This document shows positions 31,490 through 42,120 of a stretch of DNA of 64,000 bases, piece by piece. Location of the stretch: contig OX352765.1 in the NCBI GenBank assembly GCA_947095585.1, positions 60,955,123-61,019,122 on the forward strand, written 5' to 3'. Made by a program: the position numbers and the translations under genes. Each line of letters starts with the position of its first letter. Positions within the stretch are counted from its first letter, which is position 1. The notes beneath the pieces are model-generated. The model was not told the origin of the DNA, ran no database searches, and worked only from the letters and a program-made list of their open reading frames with translations. The stretch is from Nephrocerus scutellatus. Its lineage: Eukaryota > Arthropoda > Insecta > Diptera > Pipunculidae.

Positions 31490-31775
31490 GAGCGGCAGCA
31501 TAGTATTATCTTCGGTCATTGGTGGAGCCTCCAATTCCTCAGTTAACTGCCCATTTAGCAACTCAAGAAAGTGCTCTTCCCATCGCTCTCAGATGCCTTT
31601 AAGATCGGTAATCTGACTTTGTCCTTGCAGTATTTGCAATGCGGTGTATATTGCGTCATTCCGCGGACTCTGTGGTAGAACTTTCGCAACTGGTGCGGTC
31701 CTCGCTCTCTGTACTGTTCTATATTTCACGGGCGAGATTCTTCTCCCAGGCTGCTTTATTTCGCCGGTGAACGGT
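31490..31775 (-). pseudogene. RTE-like LINE fragment, endonuclease-RT linker
   Basis: Minus-strand frames read ALQILQGQSQITDLKGI then a stop and ERWEEHFLELLNGQL, followed by LEAPPMTEDN. The RWxxHF-x2-LLN signature lies between endonuclease and RT in RTE-type LINEs. Short, broken, with no RT motif left. Confidence 0.6.
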
Positions 31776-32474
31776 TTTTTCATATTTTCAGGTTCGGGTT
31801 GTGGCGGCGGTCTATCTGGTTGCGAGTGGCTCCATCAGGAGATACCCAGGTGGCTTTGTGGATATTTTTACGTGCAAACCTTGTACTCGCAACGACGAAA
31901 TTATTGCTTGCCGCATTTTATTGCATTGGAGGAAAATTACCGGCAGCCACAACGTGGAGGTTGATCGCACTTCCACCAGTCAGAGATAGTTACGGCCACC
32001 TGCAATTCTAGAGCATTCTGTGTTATTCCCTCTATTCTGCTGATGGCTGACCGCCATAGCCGACTCTCAGTACAAAATTAATCAAGCCAACAATAAAAAG
32101 TAATTTTCTTTCGCGTATACACAAATTGATTTTTTTTATATATATTTCTACGAAAGGTAGTTAGTAGCGCAGATAACGGGGTATGAATCCTAGATAAATT
32201 GCAATGTACAGGCTAAAATTAAAATACGACTTATTAGATTATTTGAAATGTAACCGCCTGTAAGATTGAATCATTACGTACTGGTCAAATAAAATTAAAA
32301 CCGGTTTGTGCGGTTTGCCCGGTTTTTGTAAAAGAACATGATTGAACATGTAGTTTATTTTTAGAAGATGACTCTTTGCATATAAGTATCGTTAGTTGCA
32401 AATAAGGGAATAAGGCTACAATTTTTTGGTATTTTCTCGATATTTCTGTCCCCAATATTGGAAGTTTCTGGGGC
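31776..32474. other. Unrecognised spacer
   Basis: No protein motif or repeat identified. GGTTTGTGCGGTTTGCCCGG occurs at 32303. Short plus-strand frames near 31800-32011 overlap each other and have no recognisable content. Confidence 0.35.
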
Positions 32475-32904
32475 CGTATTCTTGAATTTCGGACGAAAAA
32501 ATCCACCGGTTAATATCTGTCAAATTACGTCAATTCGGTCGAAAATTTAATTTGCTGTATTCTTGAAATTCGTCGTCGAAAAATTTCGATCGAAAAGTAG
32601 ACGGAATTTTTCGTCTGGTATATAATTACAGCTATTTTATTTGCCGAGGAATTAGGAATTACAACAATAATTGCACTATCTATATCCTTCTTGGAATAAG
32701 AAAACCTGCTGTTTTGCTGGTTTTGGCTAGTTTTGACATTCGAATTCGGATTCAGATTCCAAATAAAATATAGCTGTAGTCGGTGAATTCGCATACATTT
32801 TATCTGTCAAATGATAATAATTGATGAAAACCAATTGTGCTATTTGCAACCAATTTTTGTGAATATAATACATAATTTGTGAATATATGTATAAATAAAT
32901 AAAA

Positions 32905-33027
32905 ATGGAATCAAAAACAGCAAGATTAGGCCATATTTCCAAAAACCAAAAGGAAGCCTTAATAGATTTTATAGAAATTCATCTCGAATTAATAAAACAA
33001 AAAATAGATAATATTCGCGCACGCTAA
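32905..33027 (+). pseudogene. Truncated Myb/SANT-like protein start
   Basis: Forty codons from an ATG: MESKTARLGHISKNQKEALI, then DFIEIHLELIKQKIDNIRAR and a stop. The pattern of aromatic and acidic residues resembles the first helices of Myb/SANT DNA-binding domains encoded by Harbinger elements, from which it is cut off. The stop falls just before the LINE fragment. Confidence 0.5.
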
Positions 33028-33080
33028 AAGGGGTTCGCACCCTTATAATGCTCGGCTATATGCTTGGCTCAGCGTGGTCG

Positions 33081-33830
33081 TCAAGGAAAAGGGGGAGAAA
33101 AGGGGAGATGTCTATGAGCTTGTGTTTTGAATGCCTGTGGATCATAGTGATGTGGGTAGACAGAGCTTTGCAGAGCATTCCACATACGTGTTGGACGGGT
33201 AAAGAACGAATCCCTGAATTTAACTGTACGTCCGAAGATGGTCTTGAGGGTAAACTGATGAGCATTTAGAGTGCCACGAGTATTGCGGTTGAATTCAAGA
33301 AGAGGTGGCATGCAGCTGGCTATTTCTTTTAAGCACCGCTGGTAGAAGAAGCGATAAAACAGTGACAAGCAGGAAACGTTTCTGCGGTGTTCAAGCGAAT
33401 CTACTGATTTCGCAATGTTTTTGTCACCGATAAGTTTTATCGCCCGTTAACGCACATACCGAGAATTGCGAGATTTTCAGTTTCCCCGATGCAAGTGCCA
33501 TTTATGGATAATGGCATGGGATTTGGGATTCGCTTAGACGACAGGAGACATCATTGGGTTTTGTTTTTGTTTTCTCCCCATTTTATTATACTGTCTAGGC
33601 CAGAATTTAACGTGCTTAACATACGCAGTTGTTTGAGTTCCACGTGAGAAGTGGAGGAACGTTCCTCAAATTTATATGAGAAGCTAAGAGTGCTTATAAT
33701 CCAATAAATCAGTTTATCATCGACTCCATTTGACGCATTTTGGACTAAAAAGCTTGATGCCAAACTCTGTCAAATGTCTTAGAAATATCGAGTGAAACAG
33801 CTTTGCACGTGAGCAATCTGGCACATGAAG
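33081..33830 (-). pseudogene. Jockey-type LINE fragment, RT
   Basis: The right part reads VSLDISKTFDRVWHQAF (RT block A, about 33750-33800). The left part, 33081-33368, reads SCMPPLLEFNRNTRGTLNAH and RPTRMWNALQSSVYPHH, the C-terminal region after the RT. The middle, with the FADD motif, is missing or decayed. It lies inside the Harbinger-like element. Confidence 0.75.
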
Positions 33831-33917
33831 TTCTAATTAATTTATTAAATCATCAACCATACTTTTATTTAACCTGAATAATTTAGTGAATTGTTTGTCT
33901 GAAAACTTGAAACAATT

Positions 33918-34013
33918 TTATGGTTCCCTTTTAAACCGTCTACTTTCCATTTCTTTTGACTGTTCTATGGCAGAACGAGATAAAACTATTGCTAATTCGT
34001 CTAATCCAGCCAT
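33918..34013 (-). pseudogene. Possible transposase N-terminus of the Harbinger-like element
   Basis: Thirty-one codons from ATG at 34013: MAGLDELAIVLSRSAIEQSK and EMESRRFKREP, then TAA. Placement and inward direction fit the second Harbinger gene, but 31 residues cannot prove it. Confidence 0.3.
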
Positions 34014-34289
34014 TATAATAGTTTAATTTATAGTATTCACTTATTATAATTTAATTTTGGTAAAAAATAAAAACAATTAGTTTTGAGTAAACTTAAAACA
34101 CAAGCAAAACAAAATTTTTTGACATACATTTATTTACCACGTGGAAGTTGGTAAAAATTCACGTTTGGTAAATATAAAATTCGACTGATTTCAAGAATAA
34201 GTATTTGAGTGTCGGTGGATTTTTCAGTGGATTTTGTGATCGAAAGATCGAAATAATTCGACTGTGAAATTTTTCGATCAAAATTCAAG

Positions 34290-34610
34290 AATGAGCGGAA
34301 TTCAAACAACGCTAAAAGGTGAAACAAATGAAGTTCAAGAAGTCCCCATTTCGTCAGAGAAAACATTCAACAAAGCAGTTCCAGAGTCATTTCAGAATCT
34401 TCTAGGAACCAGAAAGGAATTTTGAAGCCACCTGCATTCGATGGCGACACAGCTTTTGAAAATTTCAAAGTCCAGTTTGGAGTTGCAGTGCAACATATTG
34501 GATGGGGCGCTGAAGAACAACTAAATTCTCTAATCCTGGCGTTGAAGAAGGCTGAAGAAGACAAGGGAATATCCCAGGGTCACAATACGCAGTACAAATC
34601 TTGGCAGTGA
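34290..34610 (+). pseudogene. Gag fragment of a retroelement
   Basis: Starts MSGIQTTLKGETNEVQ. After a frame change near 34410 it reads KPPAFDGDTAFENFKVQFGV and AVQHIGWGAEEQLNSLILAL, a pattern known from the capsid start of many insect gypsy-type gags. It stops at 34610. No pol follows in this orientation. Confidence 0.6.
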
Positions 34611-34703
34611 TTGCAACAGTCTGAAAGGTCTTCTTTTCAATACGCCATTAATTGAATAAATGAATGATAACGTTTATTTCTCCAGTGTCGGCGTTGATTC
34701 TAC

Positions 34704-35335
34704 TTAAAAAGTTCGTTTTGATGTTTCATGTATTTTAAGTTTAAGGATGTTATTAATTTTCTTCATGTTTGGTGCAGCAGCACACGGAGAATATTCCAAA
34801 AACTTATAAACGTCGCGAACACAACCAAATTTTTCGAAAAACAACACAATATTTAGGTCACTTTTTAACAACCGAAGGTTTATAAGTTTTTTGAATATTC
34901 TCCGTGTGCTGCTGCATGTTAATGCTGTGCTAAATATAAGGATGTCGTCTAGATACACTGCGCAGATTTTGTTAATGTATTCACGAAGTACAGAGTTAAT
35001 GAGTATTTGAAACGTTGCCTGGCCATTTTTAGTCCTAACGGAATTCTGATGAATTCATAGTGTCCCAAGGGGGTAGAAAAGACAGTTGTCTTTCTGTCCT
35101 CTGGTTTTATCAGGATTTGATGAAATCCTTTTGCAAGGTCTAAAGTCGTGAAGTATTGGGCTCTACCCAATTTTTCTAGGATGCTCTCGATGTTAGGGAT
35201 GAGAAATTTTTCATTTATGGTTGTCTGGTTGAGTTTCCTATAGTCAATTACTATACGTTACTTTTTTTGCCGGAATCTTTTTGGGCACAATCCAGAGTGG
35301 GGAGTTATATGGTGAGTTTCTCTCCTTTATAATGC
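34704..35335 (-). pseudogene. RT remnant of gypsy-type element G
   Basis: Right to left: SPYNSPLWIVPK, RIVIDYRKLNQ, FTTLDLAKGFHQILIKPEDR, HYEFIRIPLGLK, then MYLDDILIFSTAL with the catalytic Asp pair. After that the sequence runs into an inverted duplication (34772-34916) and ends. RNase H and integrase are absent. Confidence 0.75.
34772..34916. repeat. Snapback inverted duplication in RT of element G
   Basis: GCAGCAGCACACGGAGAATA (continuing TTCCAAAAACTTATAAAC, 38 bp) recurs in reverse complement with one mismatch, separated by 67 bp. Such short palindromes suggest template switching during reverse transcription or repair. Confidence 0.85.
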
Positions 35336-36524
35336 CTTGATAAAGCTCTTTGCTTCTTTATTTCTGTTTCATGGATTTGGGGGTAGCGATATATCTTTGC
35401 GTAAATTGGTTGATTTACTGTTGTTACTTTTTCATGTGTGTTAACTTGTCGGCTTCTTGAAAAAGTAGGTCCTGATTTTTTGAAATAATTTCTCTTAGCT
35501 TATCTGTTTCTTCGTTATCCATTTCGCTATGGGTGATTTTCTTAAGAATGCTCTCGTCTGTTATTTGTTGTAACGTTTGAATTTCATCGTATTTGTGGGT
35601 CAAGAATTTAAGAACTTAGTCTTAAAGTTATGCACTTCTAAACATTTTTCATTTAAGTTAATAATTGCTTGCATTGTTTTAAATAAGTTGAGGCCGATAA
35701 TGATATCGAAACATTTATTTTAAAATGATGTTACTTTCCAACACATATTAGCTTTTTCATTGAATTCGAGGGTGACATTAGTAATCTTTTCTTGAGAAAT
35801 TTTCCGTAAGTCCATTCAAAGTTTTGAAAAAAGAGGATGTTTTAAGTTTTTGCGGTTGCATTTTGTTAGTTTGTGCTTGTCTGTTAGTGACGTCGTTGAG
35901 CCTGTATCTAATAGGCATTATATTTTTTTATGTCCTATGGATAACTCTACAATCGGTAAGTAACTGAAAATTTTCGGGTGGTTTATTTCAAAAATGGGGC
36001 GGATAAGTCATTTGTATATGGTCAACGTCCATCGGGGTACTTTGATTTTGTTTATACAGTCCCGAGTTTCTATAATTGTTGTAGTTATTGTAGTTGTTAT
36101 GTCCTTGTCTCACTTGGTCGGATGTATGGGTTCTATGCAAAACCTTCTCTATAGAAAGCCCAACTCTACGCATACTAATGCTGTAAACCAAGACCAAACG
36201 CATGTGTGTTTGTGGGATGTGAATACAGTGTACAAAAAATAAAAAGTCGCAAAGAGCGAGAAACGTAAGATGTGGTAGTGGGAAACAGAAATATTTTATA
36301 TGGATTTTGCTCTTTAGTTGATTACTAAATACAAATACGTTTGGTCTCAATCTAAGCATGTATCTGTGTACGATCGGAACAGTTGGGCTTTCTATAGAGA
36401 AGGTTTTGATTCTATGTATTCCCTGTTTAGATTGTTCTGAGTTGGTGTTAAAATTGTGTTGTGGGATTTGTGTGATAGGATTGAGTCGTTGTGCAGAGGA
36501 ACTTGGTCTGTATATTTTTCTCAC
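35336..36524 (-). pseudogene. Protease region and gag C-terminus of element G
   Basis: The 178-codon frame 35988-36524 contains RQGHNNYNNYNNYRNSGLYK and STPMDVDHIQ, a gypsy-like gag tail. It also spans the whole MITE at 36138-36408 without a stop, because the MITE plus its target duplication is 279 bp. Further left, decayed protease-RT linker pieces such as DESILKKITHSEMDNEETDK are visible. Confidence 0.6.
36138..36408. mobile_element. 271-bp MITE with perfect 27-bp inverted ends
   Basis: Ends CAAAACCTTCTCTATAGAAA (then GCCCAAC) and its exact reverse complement. Flanked by GTTCTATG (36130-36137) and ATTCTATG (36409-36416), an 8-bp target duplication with one mismatch, which points to a hAT- or P-type source. 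No coding capacity. Confidence 0.88.
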
Positions 36525-36757
36525 AATCTAAATCTTTGGAGTTTGAATTTTTTTTTTAAATATATATGTATGTTTTTTCACAATCTAACTCTTTGGAGTT
36601 TGAAGATATTTTATAAAGTAGTTTCACTTATACTTTTTTTATATCTACTGATCAGAAAGTGAATGAAACCTTTTGTGGTTTTGACCGACTGCGCAAATTA
36701 TGTCGATATTACTTTGCGGTTATAAAAAAACTACTTTTCACTTGACTCATTTGTGTA
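36525..36757. other. Left flank of element D
   Basis: Contains a duplicated block TTCACAATCTAACTCTTTGG (36520 and 36578). It ends in TGTA (36754-36757), the target duplication of element D. It probably belongs to the 5' part of element G, interrupted by D. Confidence 0.5.
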
Positions 36758-37159
36758 AATTAAACTATTTTAAATTATTAATACTCTGATGTTCTTTATT
36801 AGATGAATTCAAAATTAGAACTGAACTTAAAACTAGATACATTGGTTCTTTTATAATAGTAAGTGGCGTTGGCATCCCAAGCAAGTCATTATGGTCATCC
36901 TGACGAATTATTGATGATGTCAGCAGAAGTGAAGGCTAGCGTATCAGACACTCGTAATGTAGATGAATTTATGATGTTTATGTTGTGTGTGGTCGTCGTC
37001 CGACGAATGGAAACATTGTATGTGATTTATGCGTTTATACTTTGTAAGTTCCGTTATTAGTGTCAGCATTTAGACGAAATACTTTTATTGAGCTGCGTCC
37101 AGCGGATGTTTACATATCGTTCTTGCGAATATGCGGCTTCAACTTATTCGTCGTTAACT
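36758..37159 (-). mobile_element. 3' LTR of element D
   Basis: About 402 bp, matching the right LTR with roughly five substitutions and a 19-20 bp length difference. Minus-strand start AGTTAACGACGAATAAG. Confidence 0.9.
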
Positions 37160-37170
37160 CCTTCGCCCTT
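37160..37170 (-). other. Polypurine tract of element D
   Basis: AAGGGCGAAGG on the minus strand, directly before the 3' LTR. Confidence 0.8.
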
Positions 37171-37829
37171 AAAATCGAACGTCCTCGTGAGTTGATGTTG
37201 ATGTTATTAGATGCGGAATGTCTTCAATGCCAACAGTTGTTAATGCTGGGTTGTTGATAGTTAAAACTGTGTCTCCCCGTGTATGACTTCTGCCATCTGG
37301 TCTTCTGCATGCAAATGTAATAGTTTGTTTGTGGGATTATTTTATTTATTACTTTCTTAATTTTTACTGGTTTTAATATTGACAAGTAACATGTTTCTAC
37401 CTTAGTAGTTGGAAAACTTAAAATATAATCAAATTTTTATCATTTGATGCGATTTTAATTTCGGCAAATTCTAATGCTTCATTTATGTTTATATATGGGA
37501 TATTTTCGATTTTTCTTTAATTAGATCTAGTTTTTATTTAATTCTCATAATTATTGTGTTACTATTTTTTTTCTTTTTCTTTAAACATTTTAAGTAAACT
37601 ATTTGTTGCGTTTGTTAGTTCATTTATTTTTTCCATAGATATTTTATTAATAATGATTTGTTTGTGATTATTTTCTAATACTTTCTTTTTTTTTTATGTG
37701 TAATTGTTTTGTAGTTATTCTTAATTCTAAGTCTAGATAAGTGTGTTTTTATTCTTAAAATGTCATAGGAAAGGACAGGATATAAGGGATTCTCTTTTGC
37801 GCAGTGGTATCAGTGTTCTATTGAAAAAT
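37171..37829 (-). pseudogene. Possible env remnant of element D
   Basis: An A-rich stretch with interrupted frames such as NEALEFAEIKIASNDKNLII and MEKINELTNATNSLLKMF. The position between integrase and PPT is that of env in gypsy-type errantiviruses. There is no signal peptide, cleavage site or anchor, so most of env is gone. Confidence 0.35.
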
Positions 37830-38980
37830 TTAGTTTTTTATAAGGCTTTTGTGAATGGTTCTTCCTGAACGTGTTAGTATAGTACTATTATTGTTTTTTG
37901 CAACTATTTCTATTTTATACCTAGGCGATAACTTATTTCCTATTCTTTTATTAATTCTTACGAAAATCTCGTCTCCTTCAGAATAATTCTTTGGGGGTGA
38001 CTTGTTTTTATTATGATAGTTAAGGTCAGCGTTTTGTTGTTCTTCAAGTCTTTTAATGTTTTCCTGTCTTTCTATTTCAATTTGTTGTGGGTCAGTGGTT
38101 ACGGTTCGTCCAAAGAAGAGTTCTATCGGTTTTTTGTTAGTAGTGGAGTGTATTGAGTTGTTATACTCATAAACGGATCTGTCTAATAGTTCCTGAAAAG
38201 ATTCGTGCACATTTTCAGATTTGAGGCAACGCATGATCTCACCTAAAGTAGAGTGGAAACGTTCCACTTGTCTATTGGCAGAGCTTGTATAGGGTGGAGC
38301 TTTAAATATTTTTATGTTGAATTGGTTTTCAAGCATAAATGTTATTGGACTGGAATTAAAAGATTTTTCGTTATCGAATACTATTAATTTTGGTACGCCA
38401 AATGAAAGTAAGAGTTCTCTGAGTGGCTGCTTAATATCTTCTACAGCTCTGGAACGTAAAATTTTAGTTTGTGCGAACTTTGAGAATTTGTCAATAGCCG
38501 TTAGTATTATTTGTTTGTCATTAAAATAAATGTCAATGTGTAAAATATGTCCTGGATGTTGAGGCATGGGAGTAGCTTGTATCATGGGTTTATTGGGATG
38601 GCGATGGTATTTATGTTCCTTGCACGTCTTACATTGCTTAATGATTTTACCTATTTTTGCTTGCATTTGGGGAAAGTAAAAGTTTTTATTATTCTTATTT
38701 ATATTATTATTTTATTTTCTCTGATGCTTCGATGAGCACGATTAAGTTCATTTATTATTTTCGTCGTTTGTTCAACTTCGTCAGTAATGTCGGTTACCAT
38801 CTTCCGAGCAAATCGTATTCGGTATTGACTAAAATGTTTAGTGTAAACTTCTTGTATAAGGCCTAAAGTTCTTTCGTCTGTTTTTAATCCGTTGATAACT
38901 GATGGGTTTAAATAACGTTTGAAAATATTTATTAATTTTTCTTCGGAGTATTCAGGTTCAGTTATGATATGGCGGTGATA
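37830..38980 (-). CDS. Integrase of element D
   Basis: The continuous frame 37830-38666 (278 codons) holds the CKTCKEH part of the zinc finger. Asp is present in HILHIDIYFND, Asp in LIVFDNEKSF and Glu in SANRQVERFHSTLG, and a C-terminal region reads GDEIFVRINKRIGNKLSPRY. The N-terminal His pair (NRAHRSIREN) lies in the preceding stretch to about 38760 in another frame. The frame further to 38980 is an RNase H-integrase linker. All three catalytic residues are present, making this the best preserved enzyme of D. It inserts element cDNA. Confidence 0.85.
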
Positions 38981-39129
38981 GGTAGGGAAGATAATTTTGA
39001 ATTGGTAAGTGGAAGTGTTATCTAGATCTAGGAAAAGCTGATTTTTAAATACGTTAATTGGTTCTTTAGCTATTTGTATTAATTTTGACCTGAGCTTTCG
39101 TCACTATGTTGTGTCACTGTCATTGAGTT

Positions 39130-40390
39130 AATTGGGGATTGGCGAGGGGGTCTCGACAATGCATCAGCTACGACGTTCATTTTACCTGGCTTATACTTCA
39201 GTGTGTAATTTTATTCTTCAAGTATTGCCTTCCATCACTTTATCTTATTATTAGTGCTTTTGTTGCTTACTGCATATGTCAAGGGTTGATGGTCTGTAAG
39301 GATTTGAATTTTTGCGGAGCCATACAGGTAAATTCTCAAAGTTTTAAGGGACCAGATAATAGCAAGCATTTCTTTTTCGTTGGTAGCGTAGTGTTCTTCT
39401 GCATTGCTTAGTGTTCTTGATATGAACATTATCGGTTGTTGTCCTGTGCTAACACGGCACCGATTGCATAGTCTGAAGCATCGGTGGTGAGATGGAATTC
39501 TTTATTGTAGTCGGGGTAAGTGAGCATTACGTCTTCTGTAGTAAGTGAATTTTTTATTTTATTGAAAGCATTAATGGCTTCTTCATTAAGGTGGATAAGC
39601 TTTTTGCTGGAATTGTGTTTGGACGAACGTCCGTCTTCCCCCCTTAAGAGGGATGTGAGGGGTTTTGCCAATTTGGCGTAGTCTTTAATAAATCGCCGGT
39701 AAAACCCAGAAAGACCGAGAAATGAGCGTAAGTCTTTTAAAGTTCTTGGACAAGGACATTATTGCTTCTACCTTCGCAGGATTTGTTTTAATTCCGTCAG
39801 GTGATACAATAAAACCTAGGAATTCAACTTCCGTTTTTAAAAACTCACATTTGTCAAGTTGTACTTTCATATTTGCTTTTTGCAATGTACAGAAAATTGT
39901 TTCTAGATTTTCTAGATGGGTTTGACATCCTTGCTGAAGATGACTATATCATCAATGTAGACATAGCAAATTTTTCCTATGTACTCGCGCAAGATATCGT
40001 CGAGTGCTCTTTGGAATATTGACGGAGAATTCTTGAGACCAAATGGAAGTCTTACGAATTCGTATTTGCCATTATTTACCGAGAAAGCGGATTTTTCAAT
40101 ATCGCTTTCTTTTAACGGAATTTGATGGAATCCGCTTTTTAGGTCAATAACAGAAAACAATTTATTCTTTCCCAATTGGGCAACTTCATTTGTCTCCGGA
40201 ATTGGGTAACGGTCAGGAATTGTAACTGCATTCAATTTCCTATAGTCTATTACCATTCTATACTTTTTTTCACGAGAGGCGTCGAGTTTTTTCGGTACAA
40301 TCCATATGGGAGCATTATACTTTTTTCTACTACTACTTTTTCTACTTCATCCTTTAATGCCATGGGGTATGGGTAGGTTCTCATCATTTG
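39130..40390 (-). pseudogene. RT and RNase H of element D, distal copy
   Basis: Frames 39912-40256, 39685-39885, 39429-39671 and 39235-39429 are successive parts of one enzyme. They read [101 protein letters not shown]. Compared with the other copy it has a 1-bp and a 5-bp deletion, a CGA-to-TGA change in RNase H and a block replacement near 40320. It keeps the Gln codon that became a stop in the other copy. Confidence 0.85.
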
Positions 40391-40404
40391 TCCTTATTTC
40401 ACCT

Positions 40405-40881
40405 TTAACAGTAGTTCGGGTATTTCGAAATTGTTTTTAAAAGTTTACTCGTTTGTTCTTGGTTTAAGTGGGAAGTTCTTATATCTATTTTGTTAACGGA
40501 TTGCGAAATATGTTGTTTTATGGGGATTTTAATTTTATTGTGTAATATAATGTAGTTTTCTGCAATATATATTACTGCATTGAGTTCTATGAGACTGTCG
40601 TTAACAATAATACCGTGGAATGATTTAAGGGTTGAAAGAATAAAAAATTTGAGACACATATCGTTAAGGCCAAAGAGGTGCAACATGGCATGATGTGTTA
40701 TTTTCACATCGCCACCTATAGAGTTAGCAAAAAATGGATTTTTGTTACAAATAGTTTTATTTACACAGTTCGGGTGAATATAGTTCTTGTTAGAACCTGT
40801 ATCAATTAAAAATTTTAGTGTGGTTCCGCTCTTCGTTCGGTATTCAAAATATGGAAGCGAAGAGCTGTTCAATTTAAAAAA
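40405..40881 (-). pseudogene. Protease of element D, distal copy
   Basis: Reads FEYRTKSGTTLKFLIDTGSN with the DTGS active site, then KNYIHPNCVN. A 38-bp deletion near 40414 relative to the other copy cuts the link to RT. It begins in the -1 frame relative to gag at the TTTTTTA slippery run (40875-40881). Confidence 0.8.
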
Positions 40882-41755
40882 TGAATGTCATGAGCTTCGT
40901 GGGAGATTTCGCTGTTATTGGGATTTATAATATCGGGTTCTTGATATTCATATTCCTGTAAGTCACCAATTGTTCCCAAGTATTCAGCAAGAGTTTGGTC
41001 GGAGTTTCCATCTCCTAATCTAATGTGTTGGTCATCCTCTTGTGGTTCTGGATGCGCTACTTGGGTTGTCGTATGGAAAGTTCTTTGCATTTTATTTGGT
41101 GTAGGTCCTTGGGTTGTCCAATTGGGTCTCTTAGTTGCAGTTTGCCAATTTCCTTGGGGTCGATTAGTATAATTAACTGCGCGCGACTGAATGGTTCTTG
41201 TGTCCATCGGTTCTGGTCGAGGTTGTGGTCTAGGCGGTGGTCGCATAAAGTTTCCTTGATTTTGGTTGGGTTGGTAGTTGCGATTTGAATATTGGGTTTG
41301 GAATGGGGTGTTGTTAAATTGAGGGGGTCTGTTATTAAAATTATTAGTTGGTTGTGGAATATATGCAAGTTGTGGGAAAAAGGGGACGTTATTTGTTTGA
41401 AGATGTAAATTGTTATTAGGTCTTCGCAGAGGAAGTGTTGGAGGATTTGGGTGATGGTACTGTAGTTTCCTAGATATTCCCTGATGGTTTATGGCATAGT
41501 TGGACCTATAATTCTGGTTCTCTAATTTTAGACATAGGTAGTGGGCTTGTGGAAGGTCAACAGGTTCACGAATTCCGAGGAGTCAAGGCAAGTACGAAGG
41601 TGTCCAAAGCTTTGTCTCTATAATTTTTTGTAAGTAGAGTAATTGCTTCTTGATCAACTTCTATGCAACTGATTTTATTTAGAATCAAGGACAAGTGTGA
41701 ATACACTGCTAGATAAAAGCCTTGCACAGAATCATTGCCTTGCACTAAGGAAATC
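40869..41755 (-). pseudogene. Gag C-terminal half of element D, distal copy
   Basis: The frame 40869-41246 reads MRPPPRPQPRPEPMDTRTIQ and EISHEAHDIHFLN at the end. Upstream, 41247-41565 and 41566-41755 hold more gag, from MISLVQGNDSVQGF onward, directly fused to RNase H of the proximal copy. It retains the site into which E inserted in the other copy (GTGGAATATATGCAAGTTG near 41360). Confidence 0.75.
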
Positions 41756-42120
41756 ATATTGGTAGGCAAGATAATTTTGAATTGGTAAGTGGAAGTGTTA
41801 TCTAGATCTAGGAAAAGCTGATTTTTAAATACGTTAATTGGTTCTTTAGCTATTTGTATTAAATTTTGACCTGAGCTTTCGTCACTATGTTGTGTCAATG
41901 TCATTGAGTTAATTTGGGATTGGCGAGGGGGTCTCGACAATGCATCAGCTACGACGTTCATTTTACCTGGCTTATACTTCAGTGTGTAATTATATTCTTC
42001 AAGTATTGCCTTCCATCGCTTTGTCTTATTATTAGTGCTTTTGTTGCTTACTGCATATGTCAAGGGTTGATGGTCTGTAATGATTTGAATTTTTGCGGAG
42101 CCATACAGGTAATTTCTCAA
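41566..42120 (-). pseudogene. In-frame RNase H-gag fusion at the duplication junction of D
   Basis: One 184-codon frame begins in RNase H (YLYGSAKIQIITDHQPLTYA), continues through YKPGKMNVVADALSRP and a linker (TYQFKIILPTN), and at about 41756 passes directly into gag (MISLVQGNDSVQGFYLAVYS). This marks the tandem duplication breakpoint. It is an accident of rearrangement. Confidence 0.9.

Larger units (their letters stand above)
32475..34290. mobile_element. PIF/Harbinger-like DNA transposon remnant
   Basis: Ends show inverted similarity: GTATTCTTGAATTTCGGACG and AAAAAATCCACCGG at the left against, in reverse complement from the right, CTCATTCTTGAATTTTGATC and AAAAATCCACCGAC. Two small frames begin at the ends and point inward: a Myb/SANT-like start at 32905 (+) and a short Asp/Glu-Leu frame at 34013 (-). 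The interior is replaced by a LINE fragment. Harbinger elements do carry a transposase and a Myb-like protein. Transposase catalytic blocks are not seen. Confidence 0.5.

Noticed and set aside
31644..32011. Three overlapping plus-strand frames of 60-106 codons
   Set aside because: They share the same bases in different frames, partly opposite a LINE fragment, and show no motif.
36863..37060. 65-codon frames in the LTRs of element D (also 49826-50023)
   Set aside because: They occur only because the LTRs are copies of each other; no motif.
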